Assembly: GCA_934572335.1 (NCBI GenBank)
Contig: CAKTKU010000004.1
Coordinates: 1-64,000 of the forward strand
Direction of reading: 5' to 3'
Source of the DNA: an uncultured Oscillospiraceae bacterium
GTDB lineage: Bacteria; Bacillota; Clostridia; Oscillospirales; Oscillospiraceae
DNA length: 64,000 nt
Each line of letters opens with the position of its first letter. Position 1 is the first letter of the stretch. Below, piece by piece: positions 25,224 through 34,135 of this stretch. Below the pieces are notes generated by a model that was not told where the DNA came from, did not search any database, and was given only the letters and a program-made list of their open reading frames with translations. Made by a program: the position numbers and the translations under genes.

Positions 25224-25254
25224 TTCTATCTCCTGTATGATAAATTATTTGTTT

Positions 25255-27504
25255 TCAGTCTGATGGATCATTATCGGCGTAGATGGACACACCCTTGAAG
25301 CGCTTGTCCGTGCTGCACTCGGTGACGATCCGGGATATGTACGCCCTTATGTCCTTGTCCGACGCACAGCAGAGGTTCACCCTGTAACGAAAGCGGTTGT
25401 TGACCTTGACGACCGCGAGGGGCGTCGGGCCGAGAGTGATGCAGTCGTTCCGGCCGCGCAGGACGGCGTCAAAAAAGCTGCGTATGTACCGGCAGGCGGC
25501 GACGACCTGCGCCTCGTCCGTGCCGGACGCGGTGACGGCAAAGAGCGTTGTGAACGGCGGCAGATCATGCAGCTGACGCAGCTCGACCTCCGTGCGGTAA
25601 AACTCGTCATAATCCTGCCGCGCTGCCTGAACAACGGTCTCATTGTCGGGGGTAAAGGTCTGTATGACGGCGCGCCCGGGCTTGGAGCCGCGTCCGCTGC
25701 GCCCAACGACCTGCGTGATGAGCGAAAATGTGCGCTCCCCCGCGCGGTAATCCCCGGCGTAGAGGCTCTGGTCGGCGGAGATAACGCCGACGAGTGTGAC
25801 ATTTTCAAAATTCAGCCCCTTTGTGACCATCTGCGTGCCGACGAGTATCGGGATATTCTCCTCGCGGAAGCGCTTGAAAAGCTGCTCATGCGAGCCGACG
25901 GGGGCGACGGAATCCGTGTCCATGCGCATGACCTCAACGCCGGGGAAAAGCTCAGCCAGCTCCTCCACGACCGCCTGGGTCCCCGCGCCGACAAAGCTGA
26001 GCTGACCGCCGCAGTCGGGGCAGCTCTCGTCCAGCCATTGGGAATACCCGCAGTAGTGGCACATGAGGCGTTTGTTTGCGCTGTGATAGGTCAGCGATAC
26101 GCTGCACCGCGGGCATTTGTAAGTGTACCCGCATTCAACACAGCTTATAAGCTTGTTCGTCCCACGGCGGTTGAGAAACAGTATGCTCTGCTCGCCGCGG
26201 GAGATGTTCTCCGTCAGCTCATCGCGGAGATACGAGCTGATATTGCCGCCGTTGCCGTGCCGGAGCTCGCGCTTCATGTCAACGATCTGCACCTCAGGCA
26301 GACACATTGCGTTGTAGCGCGATGCGAGCCGGAAATAGCTGTACCTGCCGGTTTCGGCGTTATAGCGTGTCACTATATCGGGCGTGGCGGAGCCGAGGAC
26401 GAGCAGACATTCCGCCTTTGCACAGCGGAACTTTGCGATGTCCCGCGCGTTGTAGCGCGGGTCGTTCTCGGATTTATAGGTCTCCTCCTGCTCCTCGTCG
26501 ATGATGATGAGCCCGAGGTTATCCACAGGCGCGAATATCGCGCTGCGTGTCCCGATGACAACATGCGCCTTTCCCTGCTTGATGCGCTTCCACTCGTCAT
26601 AGCGCTCGCCTGTGGAAAGGCTGCTGTGCAGCACGGCGATCTCATCCCCGAAGTGGGAGGAAAATGTTCTGAGCATCTGCGGTGTGAGCGCGATTTCCGG
26701 CACAAGCAGGATCGCGGCACGCCCCATATCAAGACAGCGGCGGATAAGGTGAATGTACACGCTTGTTTTTCCGCTGCCGGTCACGCCGTGCAGCAGCGCC
26801 GCGTGCGCCGTGCCGGAGGTTTCCAGCGCGCTCAGCCCGTCAAACGCCTGCTGCTGCTCCGCATTCAGCACGGGGAGCGGCTCAAGCTCGCCGACATATA
26901 CCTCCGGGCGGCGAAAGACCTCACGGTGCGTGAACTCCACAAGTCCGGCCTTTTCCAGCGCCTTGAGCGCGGGGCGCTTCGCCCCGGTGTGGCGCAGAAG
27001 ATCGTTCGACGGCAGAGCTTCAAACGAGCACAGCATTTCTAATATTGCTGCCTGCTGCGGAGAGCGGCGGCGCTTTGCCTCCGCTGCTGCCGCGGCGTCA
27101 GCCGCCGGGACGCATATGCGTGACATCTCGACCGTCTTGTCCTGCACGCGGCGCTTGCCGTCGTCGTCGAACCACAGCCCTGCGGGCAGCATAGCGCGTG
27201 CGGCGGAATACACCGTGCAGAAAAACCGATCGCGCATGAAGAGCGCGAGCTTTATCATGTCCGCACTGAGCACCGGGCTGTCGTCCGTCACGGCGATTAT
27301 GGGCTTGACCTTTTCATAGCCGCTGTGCTCCGTCACGGCGAGGACGATGCCCTCACTGCGGCGGTTGCTCTTGCCGAACGGGACAAACACGCGCACACCG
27401 GGCTGGACGCTTTCGCCCAGCTCCTCCGGGATGAGGTAGTCATACGGGCGGTCGATCCAATATGTAGCGGCGGAAACCGCAATTTTCGCAAATCTACCGG
27501 TCAT
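25255..27504 (-). CDS. priA: Primosomal replication restart helicase PriA
   Basis: A 749-residue 3'-5' helicase that reloads the replisome at abandoned forks. The N-terminal DNA-binding region is followed by Walker A GVTGSGKTS, the DEEQ box (IIIDEEQEETYKSE), and the eight-cysteine double zinc site (CVECGYTYKCPRC ... CHYCGYSQWLDESCPDC) inserted in the helicase core, then motif VVGRSGRGSKPGRAVIQT. Length is typical. It heads priA-def-fmt-rsmB-rlmN; the preceding rpoZ transcript ends at a hairpin at 27536-27560. Confidence 0.97.
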   Translation of the reverse strand: MTGRFAKIAVSAATYWIDRPYDYLIPEELGESVQPGVRVFVPFGKSNRRSEGIVLAVTEHSGYEKVKPIIAVTDDSPVLSADMIKLALFMRDRFFCTVYSAARAMLPAGLWFDDDGKRRVQDKTVEMSRICVPAADAAAAAEAKRRRSPQQAAILEMLCSFEALPSNDLLRHTGAKRPALKALEKAGLVEFTHREVFRRPEVYVGELEPLPVLNAEQQQAFDGLSALETSGTAHAALLHGVTGSGKTSVYIHLIRRCLDMGRAAILLVPEIALTPQMLRTFSSHFGDEIAVLHSSLSTGERYDEWKRIKQGKAHVVIGTRSAIFAPVDNLGLIIIDEEQEETYKSENDPRYNARDIAKFRCAKAECLLVLGSATPDIVTRYNAETGRYSYFRLASRYNAMCLPEVQIVDMKRELRHGNGGNISSYLRDELTENISRGEQSILFLNRRGTNKLISCVECGYTYKCPRCSVSLTYHSANKRLMCHYCGYSQWLDESCPDCGGQLSFVGAGTQAVVEELAELFPGVEVMRMDTDSVAPVGSHEQLFKRFREENIPILVGTQMVTKGLNFENVTLVGVISADQSLYAGDYRAGERTFSLITQVVGRSGRGSKPGRAVIQTFTPDNETVVQAARQDYDEFYRTEVELRQLHDLPPFTTLFAVTASGTDEAQVVAACRYIRSFFDAVLRGRNDCITLGPTPLAVVKVNNRFRYRVNLCCASDKDIRAYISRIVTECSTDKRFKGVSIYADNDPSD

Positions 27505-27535
27505 TGCGGTCTCTCACCTCTTTTGCGCAAAAGAT

Positions 27536-27560
27536 ATAAGCGGGGTGAGGCCCCGCTTAT
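27536..27560 (-). terminator. Terminator after rpoZ
   Basis: A perfect 10-bp stem ATAAGCGGGG/CCCCGCTTAT with a 5-nt loop, 3 nt beyond the rpoZ stop; on the minus strand it is followed by ATCTTTTG. Confidence 0.75.
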
Positions 27561-27562
27561 GA

Positions 27563-27751
27563 TCACTTTATTGTGAGCTTGCCGGTGTAGACCTCGTCAA
27601 TGGCGGCAGAGACAGGCTTCTTTTCAAGGGGTATCTGCTCCTCCTCGGCCTCGGCGGAAATCTGGCGCGCGCGTCTGGCGACGAGGTTGACGAGCTGATA
27701 ACGGCTGCCTATCTTTTCAACAAGCTCTGCAACGGGGGGATAAAGCATCAT
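27563..27751 (-). CDS. rpoZ: RNA polymerase omega subunit
   Basis: This 62-residue protein is the small subunit that stabilises beta' in RNA polymerase. The segment MLYPPVAELVEKIGSRYQLVNLVARRARQI is the conserved omega core (family motif SRYxLVxxxAxRAR), and the C-terminal KKPVSAAIDEVYTGKL is usual for clostridial omegas. Two adjacent ATG codons are possible starts. It follows gmk by about 60 nt, the classical gmk-rpoZ pairing. Confidence 0.95.
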   Translation of the reverse strand: MMLYPPVAELVEKIGSRYQLVNLVARRARQISAEAEEEQIPLEKKPVSAAIDEVYTGKLTIK

Positions 27752-27813
27752 GGTAATCGTTCTCCATTCTTCTGCAAGAGGCAGAAATAAAATTATTGTT
27801 GTATTATAAAGAA

Positions 27814-28416
27814 TTAAACGGGGTTTGTCAAAAGCTGCTCGCGGCCGACGGCGCGGCAGCGCTCGGCGGTCATGATGGCGGAAAGCTCGCCCGCCGCCTT
27901 GTCGGCATTGTCGTTGACGATAATATAGTCATAAAAATCGGCTTCCTTGTACTCCTGCCGGGCGCGGATGAGGCGCGCTTCTATCGCGCGCGCGGTGTCC
28001 GTGCCGCGCGACTCAAGACGGTGCTTGAGCTCGTCCATGGACGGCGGGATGATGAACACCTTGACGGCATCCGGCATCTTCTCGTTGACCTGACGCGCGC
28101 CCTGCACCTCAATGTCGAGGATGACGTCCATTCCGTCGCTGAGCTTCTGCTCAACATACGAGCGCGGAGTGCCGTAGCTGTTGGCGACATACTCGGCATG
28201 CTCCAAAAGCTCGTCGTTCTCGACCATCTCTCTGAAACGGTCAAGGTCGACAAAGAAATACTCCTTGCCGTCCACCTCGCCGGGGCGCGGCTTGCGCGTT
28301 GTCACCGACGTGGAAAAGCACACATTGTCCTTTCCCTCTATCGCCTTGAACACGACCGTGCTTTTGCCCGCGCCGGACGGTCCGGAGATGACGATAAGCT
28401 TACCCTTTTCATTCAT
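27814..28416 (-). CDS. gmk: Guanylate kinase
   Basis: ATP-dependent phosphorylation of GMP to GDP. The 200-residue protein shows the P-loop SGPSGAGKST, the GMP-binding region STSVTTRKPRPGEVDGKEYFFV, ELLEHAEYVANSYGTPRSYVE, and LDIEVQGARQV. It overlaps the remA gene by 8 nt, reproducing the Firmicute order yicC-remA-gmk-rpoZ. Confidence 0.97.
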   Translation of the reverse strand: MNEKGKLIVISGPSGAGKSTVVFKAIEGKDNVCFSTSVTTRKPRPGEVDGKEYFFVDLDRFREMVENDELLEHAEYVANSYGTPRSYVEQKLSDGMDVILDIEVQGARQVNEKMPDAVKVFIIPPSMDELKHRLESRGTDTARAIEARLIRARQEYKEADFYDYIIVNDNADKAAGELSAIMTAERCRAVGREQLLTNPV

Positions 28417-28675
28417 TTCCTATATCCTCCTCAACATCATTTGTATCTTCGATCCTTGTCGCCAGAGTTTCCGGCTGCATTGCGGAGAGTATGACGTTCC
28501 CGCTGTCCATCACTATCACGGCCCGCGTGCTGCGCCCGAATGAGGCGTCTATCAGCAGTCCGCGTTCGCGCACATCCTGTATCATGCGCTTTATCGGGGC
28601 GGACTCCGGGCTGACGATGGAGATTATACGCTCAGCCGAGACGAGATTGCCAAATCCTATATTAACAAGCTTCAT
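28409..28675 (-). CDS. remA: RemA family extracellular matrix regulator (DUF370)
   Basis: An 88-residue DNA-binding protein starting MKLVNIGFGNLVSAERIISI, with the family signature SAPIKRMIQDVRERGLLIDA and FGRSTRAVIVMDSGNVILSA. In Bacillus RemA is a ring-forming activator of biofilm matrix operons, including tapA-sipW-tasA. That is notable here because a SipW/TasA-like operon lies at 44609-50310, but direct control is only a hypothesis. It sits between yicC (10 nt) and gmk (8-nt overlap). Confidence 0.92.
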   Translation of the reverse strand: MKLVNIGFGNLVSAERIISIVSPESAPIKRMIQDVRERGLLIDASFGRSTRAVIVMDSGNVILSAMQPETLATRIEDTNDVEEDIGNE

Positions 28676-28685
28676 TGGCGTTTTC

Positions 28686-29564
28686 TCACTCGATGTTCTG
28701 TATCTGTTCGCGTATTTTTTCTATCTCGGACTTGAGATCCACAACGACGTGGGCAATATCTGAATTCTGGCACTTGGAGCCGATGGTATTGGCTTCGCGG
28801 TTGAATTCCTGAATGAGGAAGTCTATCTTCCTTCCTGTGGGCGAGCTGCCGTTTATCATCCCGGTCAGCTGCGACATATGACTGCGCAGACGGACGGTCT
28901 CTTCATCAACGGCGATATGGTCGGCGAAGATCGCCGCCTCGGCGAGTATGCGGTTTTCGTCTATCCCTGCCGTGCCGAGCACTTCCTTCATCTTTTGCTC
29001 GAGCCGCGCGCGGTAATCCGCCACGGTCTTTGGCGCTTCGCGCTCGACCGTCGCGACGAGCGCGTCTATCGTCTTGAGGCGGCTCAGCACATCGTCACGG
29101 AGCTTTTCGCCCTCACGCAGACGCATCGCGTCAAAGTCGGCAAGCGCCTGTTCGGTGATGCGCGTCACCGCGGCGGATATCTCCTCTGCGTCGAGGTCTT
29201 TTTTCTCGACGCTCAGCACGTCGGGAAAGCGGCTGACCGCAAGCGCGGTGAGGTCATCAGGGAGTGAATACTCTGCGGAAATGTGGCGCACGGCATCGAT
29301 ATACCCCTTCAAAAGCGGCTCGTTGACCTTGACGGTCATGTCATCCGCAGCCGAGGAGTCGACCGTGACATACACGTCCACCTTGCCGCGGCTGATGTGC
29401 GCCTGCACCGCGGATTTCACGGCATCCTCCACGAAGAGGAAGCTGCGCGGCATGCGCACGGAGGTATCAAGGTACCGATTGTTTACGCTTTTGAGCTCGA
29501 CGGAAATGTCAAGCCCCGCTGCCTGTCCTTTTGCACTGCCGTAGCCGGTCATGCTTTTAATCAT
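28686..29564 (-). CDS. yicC: YicC/YloC family protein (endoribonuclease)
   Basis: A 292-residue protein starting MIKSMTGYGSAKG, the invariant N-terminus of the family, with ELKSVNNRYLDTSVRMPR after it and the C-terminal GRKIDFLIQEFNREANTIGSK segment with SDIAHVVVDLKSEIEKIREQIQN. Members are Mn-dependent endoribonucleases affecting mRNA or sRNA turnover. The ATG at 29564 overlaps the rseC stop; a longer frame starting earlier adds eight unconserved residues and is rejected. Confidence 0.93.
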   Translation of the reverse strand: MIKSMTGYGSAKGQAAGLDISVELKSVNNRYLDTSVRMPRSFLFVEDAVKSAVQAHISRGKVDVYVTVDSSAADDMTVKVNEPLLKGYIDAVRHISAEYSLPDDLTALAVSRFPDVLSVEKKDLDAEEISAAVTRITEQALADFDAMRLREGEKLRDDVLSRLKTIDALVATVEREAPKTVADYRARLEQKMKEVLGTAGIDENRILAEAAIFADHIAVDEETVRLRSHMSQLTGMINGSSPTGRKIDFLIQEFNREANTIGSKCQNSDIAHVVVDLKSEIEKIREQIQNIE

Positions 29565-29979
29565 CCTGCACACCCTCGCATATCTCAATTATATTAAAGT
29601 CAATGGACTTGTTTTTCTTTTTGCGCTGGGTCTGGATAAGGATAAAGCCGCTGACGAGCAGCGAAATGAAGCTGACGAGAATGCACACGCCCTCCGCCGC
29701 GCCGAGCGCCGCCGCGATGGCATACGCCGCGATGAACAGCACCAGCGGCATCACGTACACCAGCAGCGCCGCGTTGAAGATGACGGATGTACGGCTTTCT
29801 ATCACAACGCGCTGACCGGGTCTCGCGTTCACGAGATTTTTTGCGGCGGTCTTCATCTCGCGCTCATACATGCACCCCTCGCAGCTGCTGCAGCTGCCGC
29901 CGCAGGCGGTCTGCCGCACGACCGTGACCTCCGCCATGCCGTTGGGCAGCAGTTTTGTTACTATACCCTCGTTTGTCAT
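29557..29979 (-). CDS. RseC/SoxR-reducing-system family membrane protein
   Basis: A 140-residue protein with an N-terminal cysteine-rich domain (TACGGSCSSCEGC) and two transmembrane helices (about 70-92 FNAALLVYVMPLVLFIAAYAIAAA, and 97-115). This is the RseC layout, in which the Cys cluster is thought to hold an Fe-S centre and the protein cooperates with Rnf-type electron transport in keeping redox centres reduced. No rnf genes are in the window. It begins exactly at the CdaR-like stop and overlaps yicC, so it is in the same transcript. Confidence 0.87.
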   Translation of the reverse strand: MTNEGIVTKLLPNGMAEVTVVRQTACGGSCSSCEGCMYEREMKTAAKNLVNARPGQRVVIESRTSVIFNAALLVYVMPLVLFIAAYAIAAALGAAEGVCILVSFISLLVSGFILIQTQRKKKNKSIDFNIIEICEGVQDD

Positions 29980-31217
29980 TACTGTGCCTTCCTTATCTCG
30001 ATGGAGATGGTGTTCTGTCCGACAGCACCCACATCGGTGGAGCCGTCGACGACGATCCTCACGTTCGGCATGAACTGCCCCGTGGATTCCTTATAGTCCG
30101 TCAGATCGGCGACGGCGCGGATATTGTCGCCCTTGAGCTGGTCAAGCTGCTCGGGCGTGCCGCGGATAATGACGTCGATGCTCTCGGAAATTATATCCGC
30201 CTCGTACCCCTCCGTGACGTTGGTGCAGGAGATGTTCTTGACTTTGAACACACGTGTCTCAAGTCCCACGATCTCGACCGTGACCTTCGCCTCGGTTACG
30301 CCAGTGAGGTTATTCATATCGTTGTCGATGGGGATGGTATACGTCTGGCTGAACGTCTTTTCAAAATCTGTGAGATCAATGGTGTCGAGCACGATCTTGT
30401 TCATGCCCGTGAGCACGGCGGAATCGCCCGCGAGGGTGATGCTGTCCGGCTCGACCTTTATCTTGGTGTTCGCCTTTGTCGCGCCTGCGCCCTCGATAAT
30501 GTCGACGGAGAGCGGCACTTCCTTCACTAGAAGCAGCGGCAGCGTCGCCGTGACGACGTCCTCAGAGCAGGTCAGACCAACGGTGGAGCACTCCTCCCCG
30601 TTTTCGTTCATAAGCGTGAAGCCCGTCTCGACCTTATAGGTGCTGTCCACATTCTCCTTGCCGAACGTGACCCATGCGTAGGACACGTCCTTGAGGTTCG
30701 CGTCCGCGCCGGAGACGGTGATAGTGGCCGGCTCGAAAACCGGGGTCTCCGCAGTGTAGCCCTCCGCGAGCGAGCCGTCAAAGCTGCCGCGCACCTGCAC
30801 GGTCTTAGTGTTCAGCGGAGAGACCATGAAGCTTATGGTGCTGGGGCTCTTGTTGGAGTCGTTGATATTCGTGGTGTCCGTCCCGTCGGGGTAGGAGATA
30901 TAATACTGTTGCGTTGTATATGCCGAACGGGAGAGCTTGCTCACATCCACGCACGCCTTGAGATCCGACGGGTCGAGCCCCGCGACGATACGGCGCGGTC
31001 CCTTGATGCGCACGGTGACGGTGGAGGTATCAAGGTCGGTGATGACCATGTTTTTCGTCTCGCGCAGCGTGCTCTCGCCCACAAGCTCGACCTCTACGCC
31101 GTAGAAGGTCTGGCTGAATTCGGTGGACTGCATGCTCGTGACGTAAACCCATATGGCAAGCGAGGCGAGCAGAGACACGATCATCCAGAAAGCGCGGCTG
31201 TCATACAGTTTTTTCAT
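29979..31217 (-). CDS. cdaR: CdaR/YbbR-domain membrane protein, partner of CdaA
   Basis: A 412-residue protein with one N-terminal transmembrane helix (FWMIVSLLASLAIWVYVTS) and several extracytoplasmic YbbR repeats (for example LPLLLVKEVPLSVDIIEGAG and VFKVKNISCTNVTEGYEADI). In Bacillus and Listeria CdaR binds CdaA and modulates c-di-AMP synthesis. The ATG at 31217 is 9 nt after AGGAAG; one six codons upstream is possible. It overlaps the cdaA 3' end by 17 nt. The usual third gene, glmM, is not here: rseC follows instead. Confidence 0.9.
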   Translation of the reverse strand: MKKLYDSRAFWMIVSLLASLAIWVYVTSMQSTEFSQTFYGVEVELVGESTLRETKNMVITDLDTSTVTVRIKGPRRIVAGLDPSDLKACVDVSKLSRSAYTTQQYYISYPDGTDTTNINDSNKSPSTISFMVSPLNTKTVQVRGSFDGSLAEGYTAETPVFEPATITVSGADANLKDVSYAWVTFGKENVDSTYKVETGFTLMNENGEECSTVGLTCSEDVVTATLPLLLVKEVPLSVDIIEGAGATKANTKIKVEPDSITLAGDSAVLTGMNKIVLDTIDLTDFEKTFSQTYTIPIDNDMNNLTGVTEAKVTVEIVGLETRVFKVKNISCTNVTEGYEADIISESIDVIIRGTPEQLDQLKGDNIRAVADLTDYKESTGQFMPNVRIVVDGSTDVGAVGQNTISIEIRKAQ

Positions 31218-32091
31218 CGTGCTTGTCTTCCTCATTCTTCTTGACTATGTTGATGTTGAAATGCTTCTTCAATTGGTTGATAAAGCCGCCGTTGTTCTCG
31301 TCCTCGGCGCGTATAAGCTCTGCATGGAGCACGGCGTTGAGCCTTTCGGGAGTGAGATGGCGCTTGAGCATCCCGTCTATCGCCACGGACACCGCGCCGC
31401 TCTCCTCGGAGACTATCACGACGACAGCGTCGGAATTCTCGCTCATGCCGATGCCGGCTCGGTGGCGCATGCCGAGATCCTTGCTGAGATTCGTCAGCTG
31501 CGTCAGCGGCAGGACGCACCCCGCCGCAGCGATCTTCGCGTCGCGGATGATCACCGCGCCGTCATGCAGCGGCGCTTTGTTGAAAAATATGTTCTTCAAA
31601 AGCTCGGCAGAAACGTCGGAGTTTATGACCGTGCCGGTGCTCATTATATGCGTGAGGTTGACGCTGCGCTCGAAGATGATGAGCGCGCCCGTGCGGGAGG
31701 CGGACATATCGCTGCACGCCTGAACGGTCTGCGCGATCGCCTCCTCCAGCGCTGTGCTGCTGGCGGCCTTGCCGTTGGAGAATGTGCTGCCCATGCGCTC
31801 AAGCAGACGGCGAAGCTCCGGCTGGAAGAGAATGAGCAGCGCGATAAGCCCCAGCTCAAACGCCTTGCGCAGGATGAAGTTTATCATCGTGAGATGGAAG
31901 AGCTCGCTCAGCAGGAATGCCGCAAGAATAAACACAATGCCCTTTGCAAGGTTATATGAGTTTGTTCTTCTGACGAACCATATTGATTTGTAGAGAAGAT
32001 AGGCGACAATGACGATATCAATGAAATCGGACACGCCGATGGTCATGAGATATTTCGTCGCCTTCTCCAAGGCGCTGCTGATCACTTCCAT
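31201..32091 (-). CDS. cdaA: Diadenylate cyclase CdaA
   Basis: Makes c-di-AMP from two ATP at the membrane. The 296-residue protein has N-terminal hydrophobic helices (FIDIVIVAYLLYKSIWF; GIVFILAAFLLSEL; FELGLIALLILFQPELRRLLE) and the DAC domain with both catalytic signatures, DGA in KAPLHDGAVII and RHR in GMRHRAGIGMSE. Length and order are normal. The charged C-terminal tail (EENKHDEK-like) overlaps the cdaR start. c-di-AMP controls osmolyte and cell wall balance and, in some species, sporulation and biofilm. Confidence 0.96.
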   Translation of the reverse strand: MEVISSALEKATKYLMTIGVSDFIDIVIVAYLLYKSIWFVRRTNSYNLAKGIVFILAAFLLSELFHLTMINFILRKAFELGLIALLILFQPELRRLLERMGSTFSNGKAASSTALEEAIAQTVQACSDMSASRTGALIIFERSVNLTHIMSTGTVINSDVSAELLKNIFFNKAPLHDGAVIIRDAKIAAAGCVLPLTQLTNLSKDLGMRHRAGIGMSENSDAVVVIVSEESGAVSVAIDGMLKRHLTPERLNAVLHAELIRAEDENNGGFINQLKKHFNINIVKKNEEDKHDEKTV

Positions 32092-32160
32092 AGAAGGTCT
32101 TCCCCGTTCGTTAATCTTATCAAGTAATTATAATCCAAAGCGGCGAAAAAGGCAACAGGT

Positions 32161-33279
32161 TTAATTGCGGTTTGAGTTTAAAAAATCTTTTAATATCCCC
32201 GCCGCCTCGTCGACCTGTCTATCCGTGACAAAGGGAGAGAAGCTGAACCGCACGGTGCCTGTTTTCAGCGTTCCCGCGCTCATATGTGCACGCGGCGCAC
32301 AGTGAAGCCCCGCACGCACGCACACGCCGCGCGCGGAGAGCGCGGCGGCAAGCGCCTCGCAGTCCATGCCGTCCGCACGCACGGACAGCACGCCGCTCTG
32401 CGCCTCTCCCGCGAACACCGTCAGCCTGTCGGTCCCCTCAAGCGCGGCGCGCATGCGCCGCAGAAGCCGAGCCTCATGCAGGCGGATGTTCTCCCGTCCG
32501 CGTTCTCTTATATACCCCATCCCGGCGCGAAGTCCGGCGATCCCGCAGACGTTGTGCGTCCCGGCCTCCAATCTGTCAGGCAGGTAGTCGGGCATATACT
32601 GCTCGATACTGTCCGAGCCGGAACCGCCGTGCAGCAGCGGAACGGCGTCGCCGCGGCAGAGCAGTATGCCCGTTCCCTGCGGACCGAAAAGCGCCTTGTG
32701 CCCCGGCATGGCGACGAAAGCCGCGCCCAGCCGCCGGAAGTCCACATCCAGCACGCCCGCGGACTGCGACGCATCCACGATAAACGGCACCGACCGCGCG
32801 CGGCACAGCTCCCCTATCTCGTAGACGGGCAGAACATAGCCGAAGACATTGGACACATGTGTGCACACCACAAGCTCCGCGTCCTTTATCTTCGCTTCAA
32901 AGTCAGCAAGTGTATCCGCGGCGTCGAAAAGCCTCGTACCCGCGGGGCGTATGTTCGCGCCGATCGCCGCGAGAGGGCGCGTGACGGAGTTATGCTCAAA
33001 CCCGCTTATCACCACGCGCGTCCCCGGCTTTGCAAGCGAGCCGATGGCGATATTGAGCGCGTGGGTGGCGTTGGACGTGAACACTACGCCCGCGCTGTCC
33101 TCCATGTTGAACAGCTCCGCCGCCGCTTCACGCGCGGCGTATACCTCCTCCGCCGCGCGCAGCGCAGGCAAATGGCCGCCCCTTCCGGGGCTGGCCATTG
33201 TGCGCATGGCGGTGACGACTGCGCGCTCGACGCAGACGGGTTTTATAAGGCTTGTTGCCGCACTGTCAAGATATATCAT
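32161..33279 (-). CDS. Cysteine desulfurase family PLP aminotransferase (CsdB-like)
   Basis: A 372-residue class V aminotransferase. It begins MIYLDSAATSLIKP, has the cofactor motifs TSNATHALNIA, ISGFEHNSVTRPL, VDASQSAGV and the Schiff-base lysine in MPGHKALFGPQGTG, and ends with an ARAGLHCAPRAH segment bearing the conserved Cys. This matches the subfamily of cysteine desulfurase-like proteins often linked to selenium or sulfur carrier genes. It overlaps the DUF3343 gene by 4 nt, supporting a sulfur/selenium transfer pair. Substrate choice (Cys or selenocysteine) cannot be decided. Confidence 0.88.
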   Translation of the reverse strand: MIYLDSAATSLIKPVCVERAVVTAMRTMASPGRGGHLPALRAAEEVYAAREAAAELFNMEDSAGVVFTSNATHALNIAIGSLAKPGTRVVISGFEHNSVTRPLAAIGANIRPAGTRLFDAADTLADFEAKIKDAELVVCTHVSNVFGYVLPVYEIGELCRARSVPFIVDASQSAGVLDVDFRRLGAAFVAMPGHKALFGPQGTGILLCRGDAVPLLHGGSGSDSIEQYMPDYLPDRLEAGTHNVCGIAGLRAGMGYIRERGRENIRLHEARLLRRMRAALEGTDRLTVFAGEAQSGVLSVRADGMDCEALAAALSARGVCVRAGLHCAPRAHMSAGTLKTGTVRFSFSPFVTDRQVDEAAGILKDFLNSNRN

Positions 33280-33527
33280 GCTTTCACCTCTACATATTCG
33301 CCATGCTCCGTATGCCTGAATATCTTGCCGTTTATCATGTTTTTGGCGTAGAGGTAGTTTATTGCCTCGTCCGCGCGGCGGTAGACGCTCACGGCGTAGC
33401 CGCAGCCGCTGGTGTTCAGTCCCTGCGGCGCTTTCACGACGTTCGCGGTTATACCGAGGCTTTCAAGCTGCTTCTGCGCGCGCTGTGCGTAGGTCAGCGA
33501 CCTGCACATAATCAGATACTGTGTCAT
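33276..33527 (-). CDS. DUF3343 putative Se/S carrier-like protein
   Basis: An 83-residue protein (TQYLIMCRSLTYAQRAQKQL ... APQGLNTSGCGYAVSVYRR) of the small DUF3343 family, which has been described as a putative Se/S carrier. The conserved Cys in TSGCGYAV could hold a persulfide or selenium; the first Cys (MCRS) varies. It is translationally coupled to the cysteine desulfurase-like gene, which would be the sulfur donor. No other selenium gene (selA, selB, selD, yedF) is in the window. Confidence 0.85.
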   Translation of the reverse strand: MTQYLIMCRSLTYAQRAQKQLESLGITANVVKAPQGLNTSGCGYAVSVYRRADEAINYLYAKNMINGKIFRHTEHGEYVEVKA

Positions 33528-33558
33528 GCTCAAAACCCCATCTCATACTATACAGAAA

Positions 33559-33588
33559 ATCTGCGGGGCAGTGTGTGCTCCGCAGATC
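33559..33588. terminator. Hairpin between ispF and the DUF3343 gene
   Basis: ATCTGCGG pairs with CCGCAGAT across a 13-nt loop in the gap between the ispF stop and the DUF3343 start. The flanking A/T tracts are short; it may act as a weak terminator after ispF or a leader hairpin of the desulfurase pair. Nothing else was seen in this 140-nt gap. Confidence 0.45.
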
Positions 33589-33667
33589 GATAAATCAATA
33601 TTATTATATCCATCGGCACAGATGCAGTACATCTTATGCCGCGCGCGTGACAAGTGTTATTGCACGC

Positions 33668-34135
33668 TCACTCCAGCAGCGCGACGGCGTGCGCCGCGAT
33701 GCCGAGGCCCTCGCCCGTGAAGCCGAGCCCCTCCTCCGTCGTCGCCTTCACGCTGACGCGGGAAATATCAACGCCCATGGCCTCCGCGAGGCGCTGCCGC
33801 ATCTGGAGAATATATGGGGCGAGCTTCGGGCGCTGGGCAAGCACAGTGCAGTCGACATTCCCCACGGTATATCCGTGCTGCGCGATGACCGCGCACACGC
33901 GGCGCAGCAGTTCAATGCTGTCCGCGCCCAGAAACGCATCGTCATTATCCGGGAAAAGATGTCCGATGTCCCCCAGCGCCGCCGCGCCGAGGAGCGCGTC
34001 CATGAGCGCGTGCGTCAGTACATCGGCATCGGAATGACCCAGCAGTCCCTTTTCATACGGAATCTCCACCCCGCCGAGGATGAGCCTGCGCCCCTCGACA
34101 AGGCGGTGCACATCATAGCCGTGTCCTATCCTCAC
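33668..34135 (-). CDS. ispF: 2-C-methyl-D-erythritol 2,4-cyclodiphosphate synthase
   Basis: The 155-residue fifth enzyme of the MEP isoprenoid pathway. It starts MRIGHGYDVHRLVEGR (metal Asp and His) and has GLLGHSDADVLTHALMDALLGAAALGDIGHLFPD and the C-terminal EEGLGFTGEGLGIAAHAVALL with the expected substrate-binding residues. It overlaps ispD by 4 nt. Confidence 0.97.
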   Translation of the reverse strand: MRIGHGYDVHRLVEGRRLILGGVEIPYEKGLLGHSDADVLTHALMDALLGAAALGDIGHLFPDNDDAFLGADSIELLRRVCAVIAQHGYTVGNVDCTVLAQRPKLAPYILQMRQRLAEAMGVDISRVSVKATTEEGLGFTGEGLGIAAHAVALLE

